The notes under the pieces: model-generated
What the model was told of the DNA's origin: nothing
The model's input: the letters and a program-made list of their open reading frames with translations, nothing else
The model's database searches: none
Shown here: positions 24,886-37,508 of the stretch, piece after piece
Position numbering within the stretch: position 1 is the first letter of the stretch
Layout of the letters: every line of letters begins with the position of its first letter
Position numbers and translations under genes: made by a program
Origin: Dendrophyllia cribrosa
Lineage: Eukaryota > Cnidaria > Anthozoa > Scleractinia > Dendrophylliidae
Assembly (NCBI GenBank): GCA_024195265.1
Contig: JAJLRJ010000001.1
Span: 2,766,410 to 2,830,409, forward strand
Length of the DNA stretch: 64,000 nucleotides
Reading direction: 5' to 3'

Positions 24886-25165
24886 GTGGTCATTGAGCGT
24901 TCGCAAGTCATTGAGTGTTCGCAAGTCATCATGGAGCGGTTCGCAAATCATGGAGTGTTGCGTGACATCATACGGCTTTACAAATATGAAACGAGAGAAG
25001 TAGCGGGATTAAAAGTCGGCATGAGCCTACAAACTTGTTTCATAAGTAATCTTACAAAGAACGATGTGTTTTTAAAAGTAGTAATGCATAAAAAGATTTT
25101 ATTTAGAAAGTCAAAAGGCAGAAGTTACACATATCTAATTTTGACCCTGAAAACGCGCCATAATA
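24886..25165. repeat. Inverted dispersed repeat, right copy
   Basis: Reverse complement of 15684-16030, with the tandem 18-bp unit at its left side (24895-24960) and CTGAAAACGCGCC at its right end. It lacks the internal duplication of the left copy. The ORF across it is repeat translation. Confidence 0.75.
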
Positions 25166-25169
25166 TTTA

Positions 25170-26450
25170 AGGATATCGCTGTCTGGCGGTCGTAAAAGGA
25201 AAAACGAAAGTTAAACTACGCTTGTTTCTTACGAGGGATGAAAGTGTAACAGTGACCAGATTCTGTGTTGGACTGTGATGTTCTTTACGTTACCTAGCCA
25301 AATCGTGTTACCGCCGTTCGAAGAATGCAACTATGGAAATGTGTTGTTACGTTTGGTTAATTTCCTTTTATTACAAGTTTTAACTTTGGTCCATAGCCTT
25401 TTCACTAACTTCGAAAGACTATATAAACGTGAAACTAACTATTTCTGCTACGTTTGACTCATCTAACGGCACTTGTAGCGACAGTTTACAGCAGTTTGCA
25501 ACTTGAACGACACGCTGTTTTTGACCCCGGGGTTCCACGGATCGTATATTTTACTCGATAAATTACTGCCGACTGAAAACTATAATTGATACAATCTATT
25601 TATCACCAACCTCCTTAAAAAAATGACTTCAGATCTTAACAAAAATGACAAAACACTGGTGCTTTGGTGCTTATATGATTATGCCTTTGCATTTTAAAAC
25701 TGTTAGGGATTTCAATCGAAGGCAATTTAATACGATAAGTTTGAAGTAGCTCGCTGACTGCGGTCAGTCACGGTTTTCGAAAATCTTGCACTGATCGGCC
25801 GGTTTATTGTTCGATGTTCCAAACCACTGATGTACTCGAGCCGAGTTACAATATTAGAAGAGCATAAAAACGGTCAATATATACCGACAAAATAGTCGAG
25901 AGTACGCGTACACTGACGCAAATTCTAACTTAATTTGATCTAAAAGTGGCATTTATACCTGAGACGTAGATGACTGCCGTCGTTTCTGCCCTCCAGCAGT
26001 AGTAAAGGAGAAGTAAGACAAAGCAACATTTACAGCGTACCGGACGAGAGAGAGTGAAATGCGCTGAACCTTGGAGTGATCGTATTTTGTCATTCGGCTA
26101 CAGAAGAACTGTCACGTGTTCTGATCCTAACTCATTTGCATTCTATTTTAATCGCTTGGAGGAAACTGAGAATATTATTTTGATAGTCAGTATGGTGAAA
26201 CTACAATGATCCACCATTCAGGAATATTTGCATTAAATAAAATTCATGTCAGTGTAGCTTAATTCATTTTCAGTATTATTAAAATCATGCATTTCGCCTT
26301 GACGCCGATCAATCAAACAGATACAGGTCACGATTCACTGACGTTTCAGTCGACGTTTCTAGCAAATACATAGCATAGCGTTACAGCGATTTATACCAAA
26401 AGAGTGGCTTTTATTAATGTTCAATTTCGAAGTACTGTAAAATATGAAGC
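25170..26450. other. Stretch with no recognised gene
   Basis: No domain, tRNA or clear repeat was found. At 26335-26365 a pair of GACGTTTC motifs (GACGTTTCAGTCGACGTTTC) resembles the Penelope-type hammerhead end found elsewhere in the window. Confidence 0.4.
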
Positions 26451-27288
26451 AAAAGATAAACGACGTTTCAGCGACCTCATGACGCCATTATCAAGGGTAC
26501 AAATGAGAATAAAATTAACAAATGCGAGTTCAAGAGTAATAACTAATTTACATAGCGGAGGTGGCTACACAAATATTTTAGCACGGATAGAATCCGTTTG
26601 CACATTCAAACTCGGTGTTAATTGTTTGATGTAAAGCATCTCGTTGACTAGACAATCAAATTTCTTCATGCATTTCTTGAGAACTTTGAAACAGCTACGG
26701 AGGTCCTCAGGGACAGCACCCGCGTGGTCGTTGTCATAGTGCTTGCGTATTGAAGATGACGTGCTTTTATGGCCATCCACGCGGGCATATAAATGCCCGC
26801 AGTTAGTTAATCAACAGTGCGTAGTGTACCAGTTTAAATGTAACCTGTGTGATACAGGGAGCTATGTTGGCTACACGCGCGGGCATTTATATGCCCGCGT
26901 GGATGGCCATAAAAGCACGTCATCTTCAATACGCAAGCACTATGACAACGACCACGCGGGTGCTGTCCCTGAGGACCTCCGTAGCTGTTTCAAAGTTCTC
27001 AAGAAATGCATGAAGAAATTTGATTGTCTAGTCAACGAGATGCTTTACATCAAACAATTAACACCGAGTTTGAATGTGCAAACGGATTCTATCCGTGCTA
27101 AAATATTTGTGTAGCCACCTCCGCTATGTAAATTAGTTATTACTCTTGAACTCGCATTTGTTAATTTTATTCTCATTTGTACCCTTGATAATGGCGTCAT
27201 GAGGTCGCTGAAACGTCGGGATATTATATCGCTTGTTTTTACTTGTCTATGTATTTCTAAATCATTGTTAATATAAAAGATAAACGAC
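26451..27288. mobile_element. Penelope-like element, inverted truncated insertion
   Basis: The ends are a 14-bp direct repeat AAAAGATAAACGAC (26451-26464 and 27275-27288), a likely target duplication. Inside are two 340-bp inverted arms, 26461-26800 and 26879-27218, apparently identical, around a 78-bp centre. The right arm and centre encode the end of a GIY-YIG endonuclease. After the stop come ATGGCGTCATGAGGTCGCTG and AAACGTC, a hammerhead-like tail. Inverted truncated copies are known for Penelope-like retroelements. Confidence 0.75.
26801..27114 (+). pseudogene. C-terminal GIY-YIG endonuclease fragment of a Penelope-like element
   Basis: The translation runs QCVVYQFKCNLC then GSYVGYTRGHLYARVDGHK, with the GSYVG-YT spacing and following Arg typical of GIY-YIG nucleases, then SSSIRKHYDNDH. 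In Penelope-like elements this domain follows the reverse transcriptase, which is absent here. The open frame extends left to 26743, but that part is read through the inverted arm and is not genuine. A 5'-truncated, non-functional copy. Confidence 0.75.
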
Positions 27289-29060
27289 TCCCTGATAAAA
27301 TAAAAAAAGCCACATTCCGATCCAGGACCAATTTACAGAACATCGTTTCTTGTTTGTGTTGGATTAAATAGTCACGTGACCACGAAGGACCTTTTTCTTG
27401 TTATAGGTTTGCGATTATGATATTTAATTCTAGGCTAGTGCTATAGCAACAAAAGGCTTATGGCCAATGTTTGGATAGTCGGCTGAGTGCTAGACCGTAC
27501 GTTCACGAGTAGGGTTTTTCCGACATCTTTTTTCAGGAATTAAACATAATTTTGGTAGCAATCTCGCCTTCAACGTTCTTATGAAAAAGTTTCTATATTC
27601 GGAGTACAGTGTAGCTGATCATACAGGTGATAACGAGTTTTGTTTACATGAATCTGCTGTAACTTTTGACGGGGGGTATAAAAGACACACTCAACAGCAA
27701 ACAAACCGAGGTTCTTCTTTGAAACAAAGGCAACGTAGATAGAGACCTTTATCGTTTGAACTCAATTTATTTAACTGTTTATATTAATAAACATAAAACG
27801 ATTTTTACATAAAGAACTATTAACAATTTAAAAAGCCAGTATAATGGCCTTTCATTTAACATTTTCTTACAAAATAGACAAAACGTTCTTATGACACAAC
27901 GTTTAAACTACGCAGGTTATAAAGTATAAAACAAATGAAGGATCGTCGGATAAATACGATGTTTAAATAAAAACATTAAATGGAACGTTTGCTTACCACT
28001 GTCACCTGTAACTTATTCATCATGGAGATTTTACCAACGACTTGCATATGAATATCGTAAGATTACAACGTCTTATTTTTTAAACTTCAACGTTCGCATC
28101 GAAAATGGCGCGAAAACGGACAACATGGGCAAACCCTGTGAAGCCTGTAAACGGAAGACTGTGCACGAAATAAGAAGGAATTTTGTGAGTGAAAAACATT
28201 TTGTTTCTTCTTTCTTTCTTTTCAGTGCTTTTTCTTCGCCCCCTTCCCCTACCCCTTTACTTTGCTTTAAACAATCTGAGCATCTGGAATACGCTAACAT
28301 GCAGGGTAAAAATTTGCCATATGACGTCATTGGCTTAGTCGATGTCTTCAAGCACAGGGATCCCACCATATAAAGTCACTTGTTTCCTTGTCCGAGTGAA
28401 TGAATTTTGATCCACGAGCGATGCCGTTTCTATGTACTACTGTCGCTGAATGGAAACAAGTTCCTCGTTGTCTATCGTGTTAAACTAAAGTGTGAAAAAC
28501 TGCCAACACCAGAAGAAAGACACCAGTTGCCGTCAATGAGCCTGACTTGTTCGACCTCGCAAGAATTTTCATATCCTTCTCTAAAAGAAAAAAATAAAAC
28601 AGATTGTTATTCAACAAATTACCACTATGTTCAAAAATGGTTAAGTAAACCGTCAATATCTGTCATGTGCAGATAATAGATATCTTTAAATGTCCATTTC
28701 TTGCGAGGGTCCGAACTTTGAGGCGGGTAAGGTGGTTCTAACTCTGTTTAAAATGATTCTAACGTTTGAGTCTGTGGACGAATTCTCCAAAAATACTGGA
28801 GCAATTTCACGCGTAAAACATGATGAAACCATCAAATGTCTCCGTAACGCCGGTTTGAACTGAATGGTTTCAGATTGTCGGAAAACAAACGCGTTTGCCA
28901 ATCGCTAAAAAGAACCCACCAAAACGCCACATCATCGTGTGTCACGTGACAAAACACTCCACGATTCTTGGAGTATTTTGGCAGTCTTGTCCAGCGGTTT
29001 CTACGCTCGGCCCGCCATTTTGAAAACAGAGAGGGCCCTGGGGACGAGTTTGTCCACAAA
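27289..29060. other. Region downstream of the Ig/FN3 gene, unresolved
   Basis: A TATAAAAG box at 27677-27684 on the + strand is preceded by a G run and could drive a short transcript. A + strand ATG at 28125 opens GKPCEACKRKTVHEIRRNF directly before a GTGAGT donor, which could be a small exon. On the - strand an acceptor TTTACAG near 28147 could open a terminal exon of the Ig/FN3 gene. None of these is supported well enough to call. Confidence 0.25.
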
Positions 29061-29068
29061 TCACTTAC

Positions 29069-32000
29069 CTGTCAGTTTAACGTTGAGTACGTCCGAAGGT
29101 TCACTCGGTCCCAGGCTGTTCACTGCTCGCACTCGCACAGTGTATGTTTCCGATTTTTTCACCGGGATTGCGAACTCCGTCTCATTAACAGATGCATTTT
29201 TTGCTTTTCCCCATTCTATCTTCACAGTCTTGTGCTCGACGATGTAATGACTGACTGTCGCTCCACCGTCGGATTTCGGTGGTTCCCAAAAGAGCTTCAA
29301 TTTAGGAGTTCGATTGTCGTAGAATACTTCTCCTCTTTTCAAGTTCTCGGGTGGACCGGATTTTTCTGCAAAATAAGACAAACTTGAGTCATCTCCGGCA
29401 CGGTGCAAGGAAATTTCACATGGGTAGAATCAAAGAAGCCTTGCTACTTCTCGAAAAAGCACCTTAAAGTAACACCATCGGTTGTTCCTAAATTTGAACG
29501 TTAAACAACCTAGAATTTCTAAATTCTTACAAACGTTGAGACTGGGGATGATACACAAAACTTGAATAAGTACATAACGGGAGAAAACGCATTGAGCAAT
29601 AACTTCTCATTCGACGCAACACTAATATAAAACTTGGAACTTTCAAATGAAAAAAAATTGTTAAATTTGGGGTGCTTTTTTCCGCAGTGTTCAAGCACAA
29701 ATTTGCTTAGAAAAATGTGTTGATCGAGACTTTTAACTTAACATCATCATCAAAACAACAACAACAGCGTCATTTTACGAAAAAATCGAATTGAAAATTA
29801 GAGGACTGCCAGAGAGTACTATCAGAAGTCATAACAGCAAGACACTTATTTAACTATCGTTTTAATTGAATTAGATAATTATCGTTCAAGGTCTCCTTGT
29901 CCCAAAAAGAAATTGGGGACCAGAATTTTTCTCTTCTCGCGCGTTTTTATTTAGTGGTTGTTTCGTGGAGTAAACATATGAAGACCTATTATTTAGTTCA
30001 TTACTGATCCTGATCTGCACATTTTGCTACTGTTTGTTCAAGTTGTCCTTGCATTTTTACAGAACTGAGTCATGAGGACCTCTCCTTGTCTCCAGTGTGT
30101 TCTGCGCGTGCATCAGTGCAATTTGCATTTGAGCGCGAGCAAAACTTCGTCATCATGCGCGTCACAAATGGCAAAATACTTTCTGTTATGTACGGGTCAG
30201 CTGACGGAGAGCTTACACCAAAATTATTCAAATTCACTGGTTGTTCCTGGCATACAAGTGCGATGCTGAACTGATCGACCATTTCTACGATTTACTGATA
30301 AAACATGGTGTTGAATAATTCCACTTCATTGGAAGCTCGGTAAGTAAAAAACACTTTTCATGAATGTGAATGTGTTACAGCGCGAACTGAGATCCCAAAG
30401 TCCGACCTCTATTTTATGCCGATTATGAACGACCAAAAATGACGAGTGTACCTGCAAAAGAAACTCTTTCGGCCTCCGATGCAGGCCCAAACCCAAACAG
30501 GTTCCTGGCTCTTACACGAACTTCGTAAATATAAGAGTAATCGTATTTGTTGATCAATACGTGCGTCTTGTTAGTTTCCTTCACTTCAGCATCCTCCCAA
30601 GGTGATCCGAGAACTTTATATTCCAGTGAATATTGTACCACAGGCATACCACCACTTTCATCTGGCGGATTCCAAGCGACCCGCGCGACGAATGGCGTTT
30701 GTTTTCTGCGAACTAAACTACTCCATACGTTGAAAGGAGCAGAAGGGGTGCCTGGAAATAAAAAGAAAACGTTAGAGATTTACACACGGAAAATACAGTG
30801 AATAAAAAAATAGGCCTGCTACGGTAGCTGAAACGGGATGTTGTTAACTACATGCGATGGCTGTCTACCGGTTGATTCGTGACACGAACAGAGGGGCTGA
30901 GACCATGTGCGAGAGAACGGCTTACACTTCGGACTAAAGACGCGTTATTTAATGCCGTTTTGTATGACAACATAATTCTGCTTAGAGCGGTTTTCAATTG
31001 AGTGTCGTAAAACCAAAACCAAAAGAATCACTGGCCAATCAAAACCAAGGCAGACAATCCAATGAACCAATCAGAACTCGAAGCAAATACATGTAGCCAG
31101 CGCGCGGGAACACGCGTACGAAAAAGTCACGATTGGTTTTAGTTTTACTTCTGATTAGTTGAGAAAGTGGCGCGAGATTTTTTAGCCAATCACAAAGCGT
31201 GGTAATGCAAAACCAAAGCAATCGCGAAATTACCTTCGACACTCAATTGAAAACTGCTCTAACGCTCAAACACATTTCAAACAGCTTCATAGTAACACAA
31301 ACTCACTGAAAAATGGAATTTTAACCGTGTTTGACCTCAGTCCACGGCCAACTTTGTTTACTCCTCTGACGTCGACGTTCATCTCACGGGGGCGACTGCT
31401 GTCCTGTACCTTGCATATCGTGTGCTCAGTGCTGCGAGTGATGGTCCTGTTAACAATATTAGTGATGACGGGATGTTTAAACTCCAGCAAGTAACCCATT
31501 AATGGGGTTTCGCCATTATCCTCAGGAGGCTCCCATGTAATCTTGTTGTACAATTTGCATTCAGTATCATTGCTTTGAATCTCTTGCACTGTGAGGTTGA
31601 ATGGATCAGATGGCTTATCTAAGAGATGGTAAAAGAAATATGACACTGGTTGTTTTGTAGCATTTAAACCAAAATTCTGGAAATTTCGGTCTGAATGTAT
31701 TTCGAGAAGAATGTAAACCACACGGAAAATTTGCCAGAAAAAAAAAAAAAAACTGGACGTCGTTTTTGGAGTACATTGAAAAAACCTGTAGTACATATTT
31801 TAGTCGACCAACATTCCCAAACGAAAACTTACACCAGCAGATATACTAGGAAACCATCTAATTTGGAGAGCAGGCTGACTGAGCAACCTGTATCTGGGTT
31901 TTGCGCTAGGTTTCGGAGAAAAAACGAAAAGCTGGAAAATTCGAGAAATTTCTGGTTTTGACTTTTTCGCGATAAGCAAAATAAAACAAAAAGTTGAGAA

Positions 32001-35000
32001 AATTGACTTGCGCGATATCCCAGACAAATCTAAAAATTACCCTACCATTTATGAAAAAAGTACTACTTTTTTCAAGTTTTAATGAAAGCAAGTGAAATCG
32101 GTAAAAAAGTAGCATATTTTTTGTCAGCGTGTAGAAAACCAAATCAACTGCTAAGAAGCTGATTTTCCTGGTTCATTTTTTCTTTTCTAAATCCAGGTTT
32201 TTGTCAAAAAGTAGAATTGCTGGAACCTATCACTGATTGAAAGTCTCCTCATTTCCGGGTTTCTTTAGGTACCCTTTCTAGGATACAAAGTTGAACCTGA
32301 AATTTATGCTTTTTACTTATTCAGTCTACCACAAAAACACTGACGAACTACTGATTGATCAGTTGCTGACAGCAAAGTACTGAGATACTTACACAGTCGC
32401 TTTATGTTAATTTCATGCCGCTGCTTTGTAGCATCCGTTTCAGCCATGCATGTAACTGGTTGAAAATCGTCGTCCTTCTCCGTGACAAAGGTTATCTGGC
32501 CTATCGTTCTCCAGCTAATCGGATTTCCCCGTTTTGAAAACGTACGGTTGCGCTGCGCCCAGTTAAATACCACTTTGGAATCATGAAAAGCCTTCTTCAC
32601 AGCACACTTAAGAGTAATCTTATGTCCTTTCCACGATTCAATCACTTTGGTGGATTTATGGTGATCGATCATCAGATCTACAAATGGAAATAAAACTGAC
32701 ATTTAATGAATTCCAACTGACAGAGTTTAGTAATCAAACGAGAATCAAAGATGAGAGAGCAGACAGTGGTCATCTTGAAAAAAAAACCGCTTGTTATATA
32801 AGTAACAAAATTGATTACAAATTATACATTTTAATCCACAGAGATCAAAATAAGGGTTAAGTTAGCTTTCGCTCCTATCCCAAGAGCTTCTCAGCAAGTG
32901 ATGTTTCACGACATTGTTGCCAGGTGACCATTTGCAAATAGAACTAAAAACTGCAAAAGACCGCAAACGATAATGCTGTAAACGATACATAGGATCTATG
33001 AAAGACCTAATCAGCCAAAAAATGAACAAACATAACCGACAAACTGCAAGGCTGATCTGACTACGTAAAAAGGTAGATTTTGCGAGACACCAAGGTGTGT
33101 GACCATTTACAATCACGTGACAATAAGTGATTGATCTTTGTTACATATTTTTCTTGCCGTTTTGGGATTTGGTGGTGCACAAAGCCACAATATTTTTAAC
33201 GTGTTTTTGAAAAACTAATAAAAAAAACTGTTTCCATTAGTTTTCTTTCAATTTGGGTATAAAGAGAAAAATTAAAATTAAAAACAGGCTAAAAGGCGGC
33301 TTTGAGGCTCCAGGACAGTCAAGAAACAGCACATAGAGAACATTTGATGTCGTTAATGGCCATTTTTTGTCACTTTTCGTTCGCCTACTGAAGTAATGGT
33401 AGAGTTTCATACAAATCCTAGCTTATATTTGGCGACTAAGTGGTAGGTTCATGAACCTGGCCTCCCTGTGCTATACGGGTGTGTGACAAAGGAACACCTC
33501 TATAAATTCAGCACCTTAATTCGACTTGGAGATCTGGAGAAAAAAAACATACTGCTGGAAAGAGCACCTTAATTAACAAATTATTCAAAATGCGAAGGTT
33601 GTTTCAGTCATACAGGCGAACATGAAGCAAACTGAAAAAAATTTAAAAATTTGTTCATTAGCAATTTGCATGCCTTAGGCAAGTTGACAAGAATACCGCC
33701 ATTAACTATGTACAGACACATAAAAACGAAAATGCAATATAAGCATTAACAAGATTTATCTTAAAAAAAAACTTAACTGAAATAAATGAAACCACTACTA
33801 TTTATGCACTTGTCAATGGAAACCCCCACCGCCCCCCATCCCGGGGAAACATGGGGCATGGGTGGGATTTGTGGGGTTTTGACTCTTTGCCTTGCCCGAG
33901 GGGGTGGGGGATAAATACATTTTAGTCCTTTTCCTTGCTTGAGGGGGTGGGGGATTAGTTCAGTTTAGTCCTTTCCCTTGGCCGAGGGGGTGGAGGATTT
34001 AGTCCGTTGTTTTTCCAGAGCGGGTAGGGGTAAGGACACTTAACCGGTATGAAAGGGGCCTGGGACAAAACCATATTGGAAACGTGCTGTCTTCGCAGTC
34101 TGTCAATGATGGGCGAACGAAAGGTAAGAGAATCTGCTGAATTTATTTGTTATGAATGCCCATCGGTTCTTTTTATTTCTAGGGCCATATAACAAATGTT
34201 GATTATCCTTTCGTTTTTGGCAAAAATGTCTTGCAAATACTTGGAAATTCTTGATTTCTTCGCTCTCAGTCTGTTTAAAATTCCTTACTTTGCTTCAGAT
34301 CAATTCAATCAAATTTGCATTGTTTATGCTTTGGTTTTGTATTGAAATGCATCATTCCTTTGCTCCGGTTTTGCATTCATTATTTTATATCCTTATAATA
34401 ACATCGAAATTCGCTGACCTATTTGCTTTACTTTTTAAATACAATAGGTTCTTGTTGAGTTCGGCGAGTCGAAAAGAGTTGTGCACCTTGGTGCTGCAGA
34501 TGGAGCGAATAGCAATGCGGCCTCCACGATTAACCTGATAGTAAAAATGACATTCGAAATCAATGGAGATCCTTTTTCAAAAATATGATCCAGAATGGGA
34601 GGAATTTATTGATGTGGCGCATTTACCTCATTTGGTAGGGGCTTAGCCAGAAAATATGTCCCCAGTACGTGGGGCATTTTCCTCCTTTGGTTTTGCTCTG
34701 TGGCAAATGCCCCACGTTTCCCCGGGGTGGGGGGAGTGGGGGGTTTCCAGTGACAGGTGCATAAATAGATTGATGTTTTGTGCTGGGTGATAGAAAATAA
34801 AGTGTTTTTTTTTTCCTTCACTATTTCACTGAACAAAAGTTATCAAGCTTTTGGCTGACACTCGTCTAGATTGCAGATACCACACGCTCTTTTACAACTA
34901 AAGTCACATTATATTTTGAAAATTTGGTTTTAAGGTAAATTGGCCGCCGTAAAATAAACATATTCAAAAGCTGGCGTTTCGAGTTATTTGAGCGCTAGCT

Positions 35001-37508
35001 CTTCGTCAGAGTGAATCCTTGAGCGGGTCAATAAACACTGACAAATAAATATATTCTTAAACAATGAATAAATGAAAAAAAATGGACGAACGTTTTGAAG
35101 GACTTGTGAGATTCCGTGAGCCAAGTGCAATTTTAAATAAAACAGTTCTAGTGTGCTTAAGAATATTCTATTTAAATTAATGTCTGAATTGCTTCTTGAC
35201 ACCTGTCGCAAAGTGTGAGGCTCAGGCCCCGTTTACACGAGTCCGGACAAATTTTTGCACGGACAAAAACTTGCACGGTTCCACCTTGCGTTTACACGAG
35301 ACCGGCGGAACTGGACGAATTTTTGAACGGCTAAGTGTGCAAGTTCCGTGTAAACACCACTGCAATCTGTAACAGAATTTGCACGGATCCATGTAAACAG
35401 GTGGTCTAGGAACAAAATTCGTCCGTGCAAAAATTTGTCCGGACCCGTGTAAACGGGGCCTTAGTGAAATGTTTTAATTTTGAATGAAGTTTTCACACTT
35501 TGATCTCATCACGGCGAATTTCGTTTACTGTCCATTTAAGTATACATTATTTTAACCAAAACAACGATCGAAACGCAAACACTTAAATAGTAAAAAAGTT
35601 TAATCTAGACAAAACCTTCCTTTTCGAAGCAAAACATCTTTTCTTGCCTGTTTTTAAACAAAAGGTTGAATGCTTCGCGGGTCACCGTCATTACCATAAA
35701 AACCAACGATAAAACTTAATTAATTTGAGTCGTGAAACACCATATGTTTCCAGCATTATAGATTGCGACCTTTCTCCGCTCGTGAAACGTGATATTCAAC
35801 TCTTTTGCAACATATTCTTTGAATCTCTTTTCGCAGTTTGTTCGCTTTTAATATTCCCATTTTTAAAGGAAAATGGAAACCAATTTATTTTAGCAACAAC
35901 AGGCAGACAACTAAAATGGATTTGACGTTTCGATTTTGGCATATTACAATGATTTTCCCATTTTATGTAAAACTTTTCAATGTCACTGATAAAAATTTCA
36001 CTTTTGTTTACAGTCATAAAAATAATTATCAAACACATTTTTGTTTTCGATCTTCGCATATTTACAGATTCTCTAAAGCCACAAGGTAGACAAATACAAC
36101 CACAATTCAAATTCCACACAATGAATTTTGATCGTTTGCCGCGAAATCGCAACTTTATTATTATGGGCATCAAGATCAGCGAAAACGCAAAATGGAAACA
36201 TTTTGTACAAATATACATAGCCACGTCAAAATGTAATTTTTTTGAATTTTCATGCCGCTAGTTGAAAATAAGAATCGCAAATACGCCTCGTGTAGTGAGA
36301 TTCATGCAAATTGACCGCATGACTTGAATATTCGATTGACTTCTAACAGAGTTCGCTTAATATTTAATGGAACAGTATTGAATAAAACACCTTTAGCTTA
36401 GGTTTATGAGAAATAAGTTTTTCAAATTGTCCTTTCAAAATGGCTGGGAGATTTAAAATTGCATCATTTTGTTCTCCTCTTTATTACTTGTTAGAAAACA
36501 CTTGTGTGAGGTGGACATTATTCTATGCAAATAAAATAACCTATCACTGACTTTCGTATACTTTCACCAAAACAAATAAACTGGCACAGTTACAGCCTTT
36601 GGACACAAAAGTATTGTAGAATATGAAATATGACAGGGTATATAACTAAGATCTTTCCGGAAACTGTAAGAAGCATTTCCTTATGATGTAAAAATCGACA
36701 GAAATATTTCAGTTCAACGTGACATTAATTAACAACAACGAAATGGTGTGAAATCAAATCTGCATGATATATACTGTATGGGCGCAAAGTGCAATATAAA
36801 AAACAAATAATCAAAATAGGCGACTGAACCTGATATGTATTACAACAAATGCCAGACGCCAACAGCACGATACGATATTCGCCGCTTTCTAAAATGACAG
36901 TTGAGTCAGGGATGGATTTTAAAAATATTACTTACCAACCACTGTTACGTCAACATAATGAGTTTTCTCACTTGCAGTGAAGCTTCTTTCGGGCTCCAAA
37001 CGACAAAAATACCTTCCAGTATCGTTAAACGTTAGGTTTGCTATTCTAAAACTTGCCGTTTTGTCTTCAAGAACGCTTACGCGGCCATTAAACGGAGCTA
37101 TCACGTCAGTTCGTGTTTTATTATTGGTCGTTACGCTTCCCTGTAAAGCATCTTTTACGAACATCGCGACATCCCCGCTCGCACTGCTCTTGTCTTCTGG
37201 TGGAGCGACTATTCCGAATTTTATCCATCGCACAGGATCTGGGGGACGGCTGGAATACTCCCATTGAAGAATTGCTTCGCTGCCGACGAAATACTCAGCA
37301 TCTTTAGTCGGTACTGTGGTAAAATTCACGGCAAAATCGTTTGCCATAGATACTGAAATTAAAAAAGAGAGAGAGAGTAAACATGTTACTAATAACACGC
37401 ACGTGCTCCCACGAACAAACGAGGATTAACTTTATATATATATATACCTTTGATAAAGGTTGAGAGAAATATTAACGCCTGAATGAAAAGGTGGAGTTGG
37501 AACGCCAT
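29069..37508 (-). CDS. Ig/fibronectin III cell-surface protein (3' end not found)
   Basis: Six exons, all joined in phase 1: 37508-37448 (signal peptide MAFQLHLFIQALIFLSTFIK), 37352-36936 (V-type Ig: LQWEY ... DTGRYFCRLEP), 32677-32393 (C2-type Ig: GHKITLKCAV ... QPVTCMAET), and 31618-31307, 30751-30452, 29365-29069 (one FN3 domain each, with ITWEPPEDNGETPL, VAWNPPDESGGMPV and LFWEPPKSDGGATV). That gives 557 residues so far. One exon per domain with phase-1 borders is the usual layout of shuffled extracellular modules. The last donor GTAAGT at 29068 shows that more exons follow, but no transmembrane or tail exon was recognised. Likely a neural-type adhesion molecule or receptor ectodomain; which family (contactin, receptor phosphatase, other) is open. 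Confidence 0.85.
30982..31262. repeat. 281-bp TIR MITE
   Basis: Ends TTAGAGCGGTTTTCAATTGA and TCAATTGAAAACTGCTCTAA are inverted with one mismatch, then GTGTCG / CGACAC. It contains several CCAATCA-type motifs. Lies 45 bases from the donor of the third Ig/FN3-gene domain exon (31307). Confidence 0.75.
32678..33797. other. Intron stretch of the Ig/FN3 gene
   Basis: Part of the 4.3-kb intron between the two Ig exons. No exon, RNA gene or clear element was recognised here. Confidence 0.4.
33798..34768. mobile_element. 971-bp C-rich-ended TIR element
   Basis: Inverted ends of over 50 bp: CTATTTATGCACTTGTCA at the left, TGACAGGTGCATAAATAG at the right, then GGAAACCCCC and a CCCCGGGGAAAC block on each side. 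Subterminal GAGGGGGTGGGGGAT-type units repeat three times at 33896-33990. No transposase ORF. Resembles the elements at 19869-21463 and 52557-52976. Confidence 0.7.
34973..35012 (-). ncRNA. Hammerhead-ribozyme-like motif (Penelope tail)
   Basis: Read on the - strand: CTGACGA, then GAG ... CTC as a possible stem II, then CGAAACGCC. The order CTGANGA - stem - GAAA is the hammerhead core. The core variant and long loop mean activity is uncertain. Confidence 0.4.
35225..35460. repeat. 236-bp TIR MITE
   Basis: Inverted ends GGCCCCGTTTACACGAGTCC and the complement GTGTAAACGGGGCC, with TTTTTGCACGG blocks inside both. Flanked by TCA on the left and TTA on the right, which would fit a 3-bp TNA target of Harbinger type, though this is uncertain. 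Confidence 0.75.
35461..36935. other. Intron stretch of the Ig/FN3 gene
   Basis: No exon, RNA gene or clear repeat recognised. Overlapping ORFs on both strands at 35796-36261 lack domains and look like chance in AT-rich DNA. Confidence 0.4.

Noticed and set aside
24886..25170. 94-residue ORF (HKKILFRKSKGRSYTYLI)
   Set aside because: It is a dispersed repeat. The reverse-strand copy at 15630-15872 gives a similar peptide, but the reading starts in tandem repeats and no domain is visible.
26404..26780. Minus-strand ORF with the same sequence as the Penelope fragment
   Set aside because: It is the inverted arm of the same insertion, counted once with the right arm.
31287..31796. Long minus-strand ORF starting at 31796
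   Set aside because: Only 31618-31307 is exon; the part before the acceptor is intron read-through.
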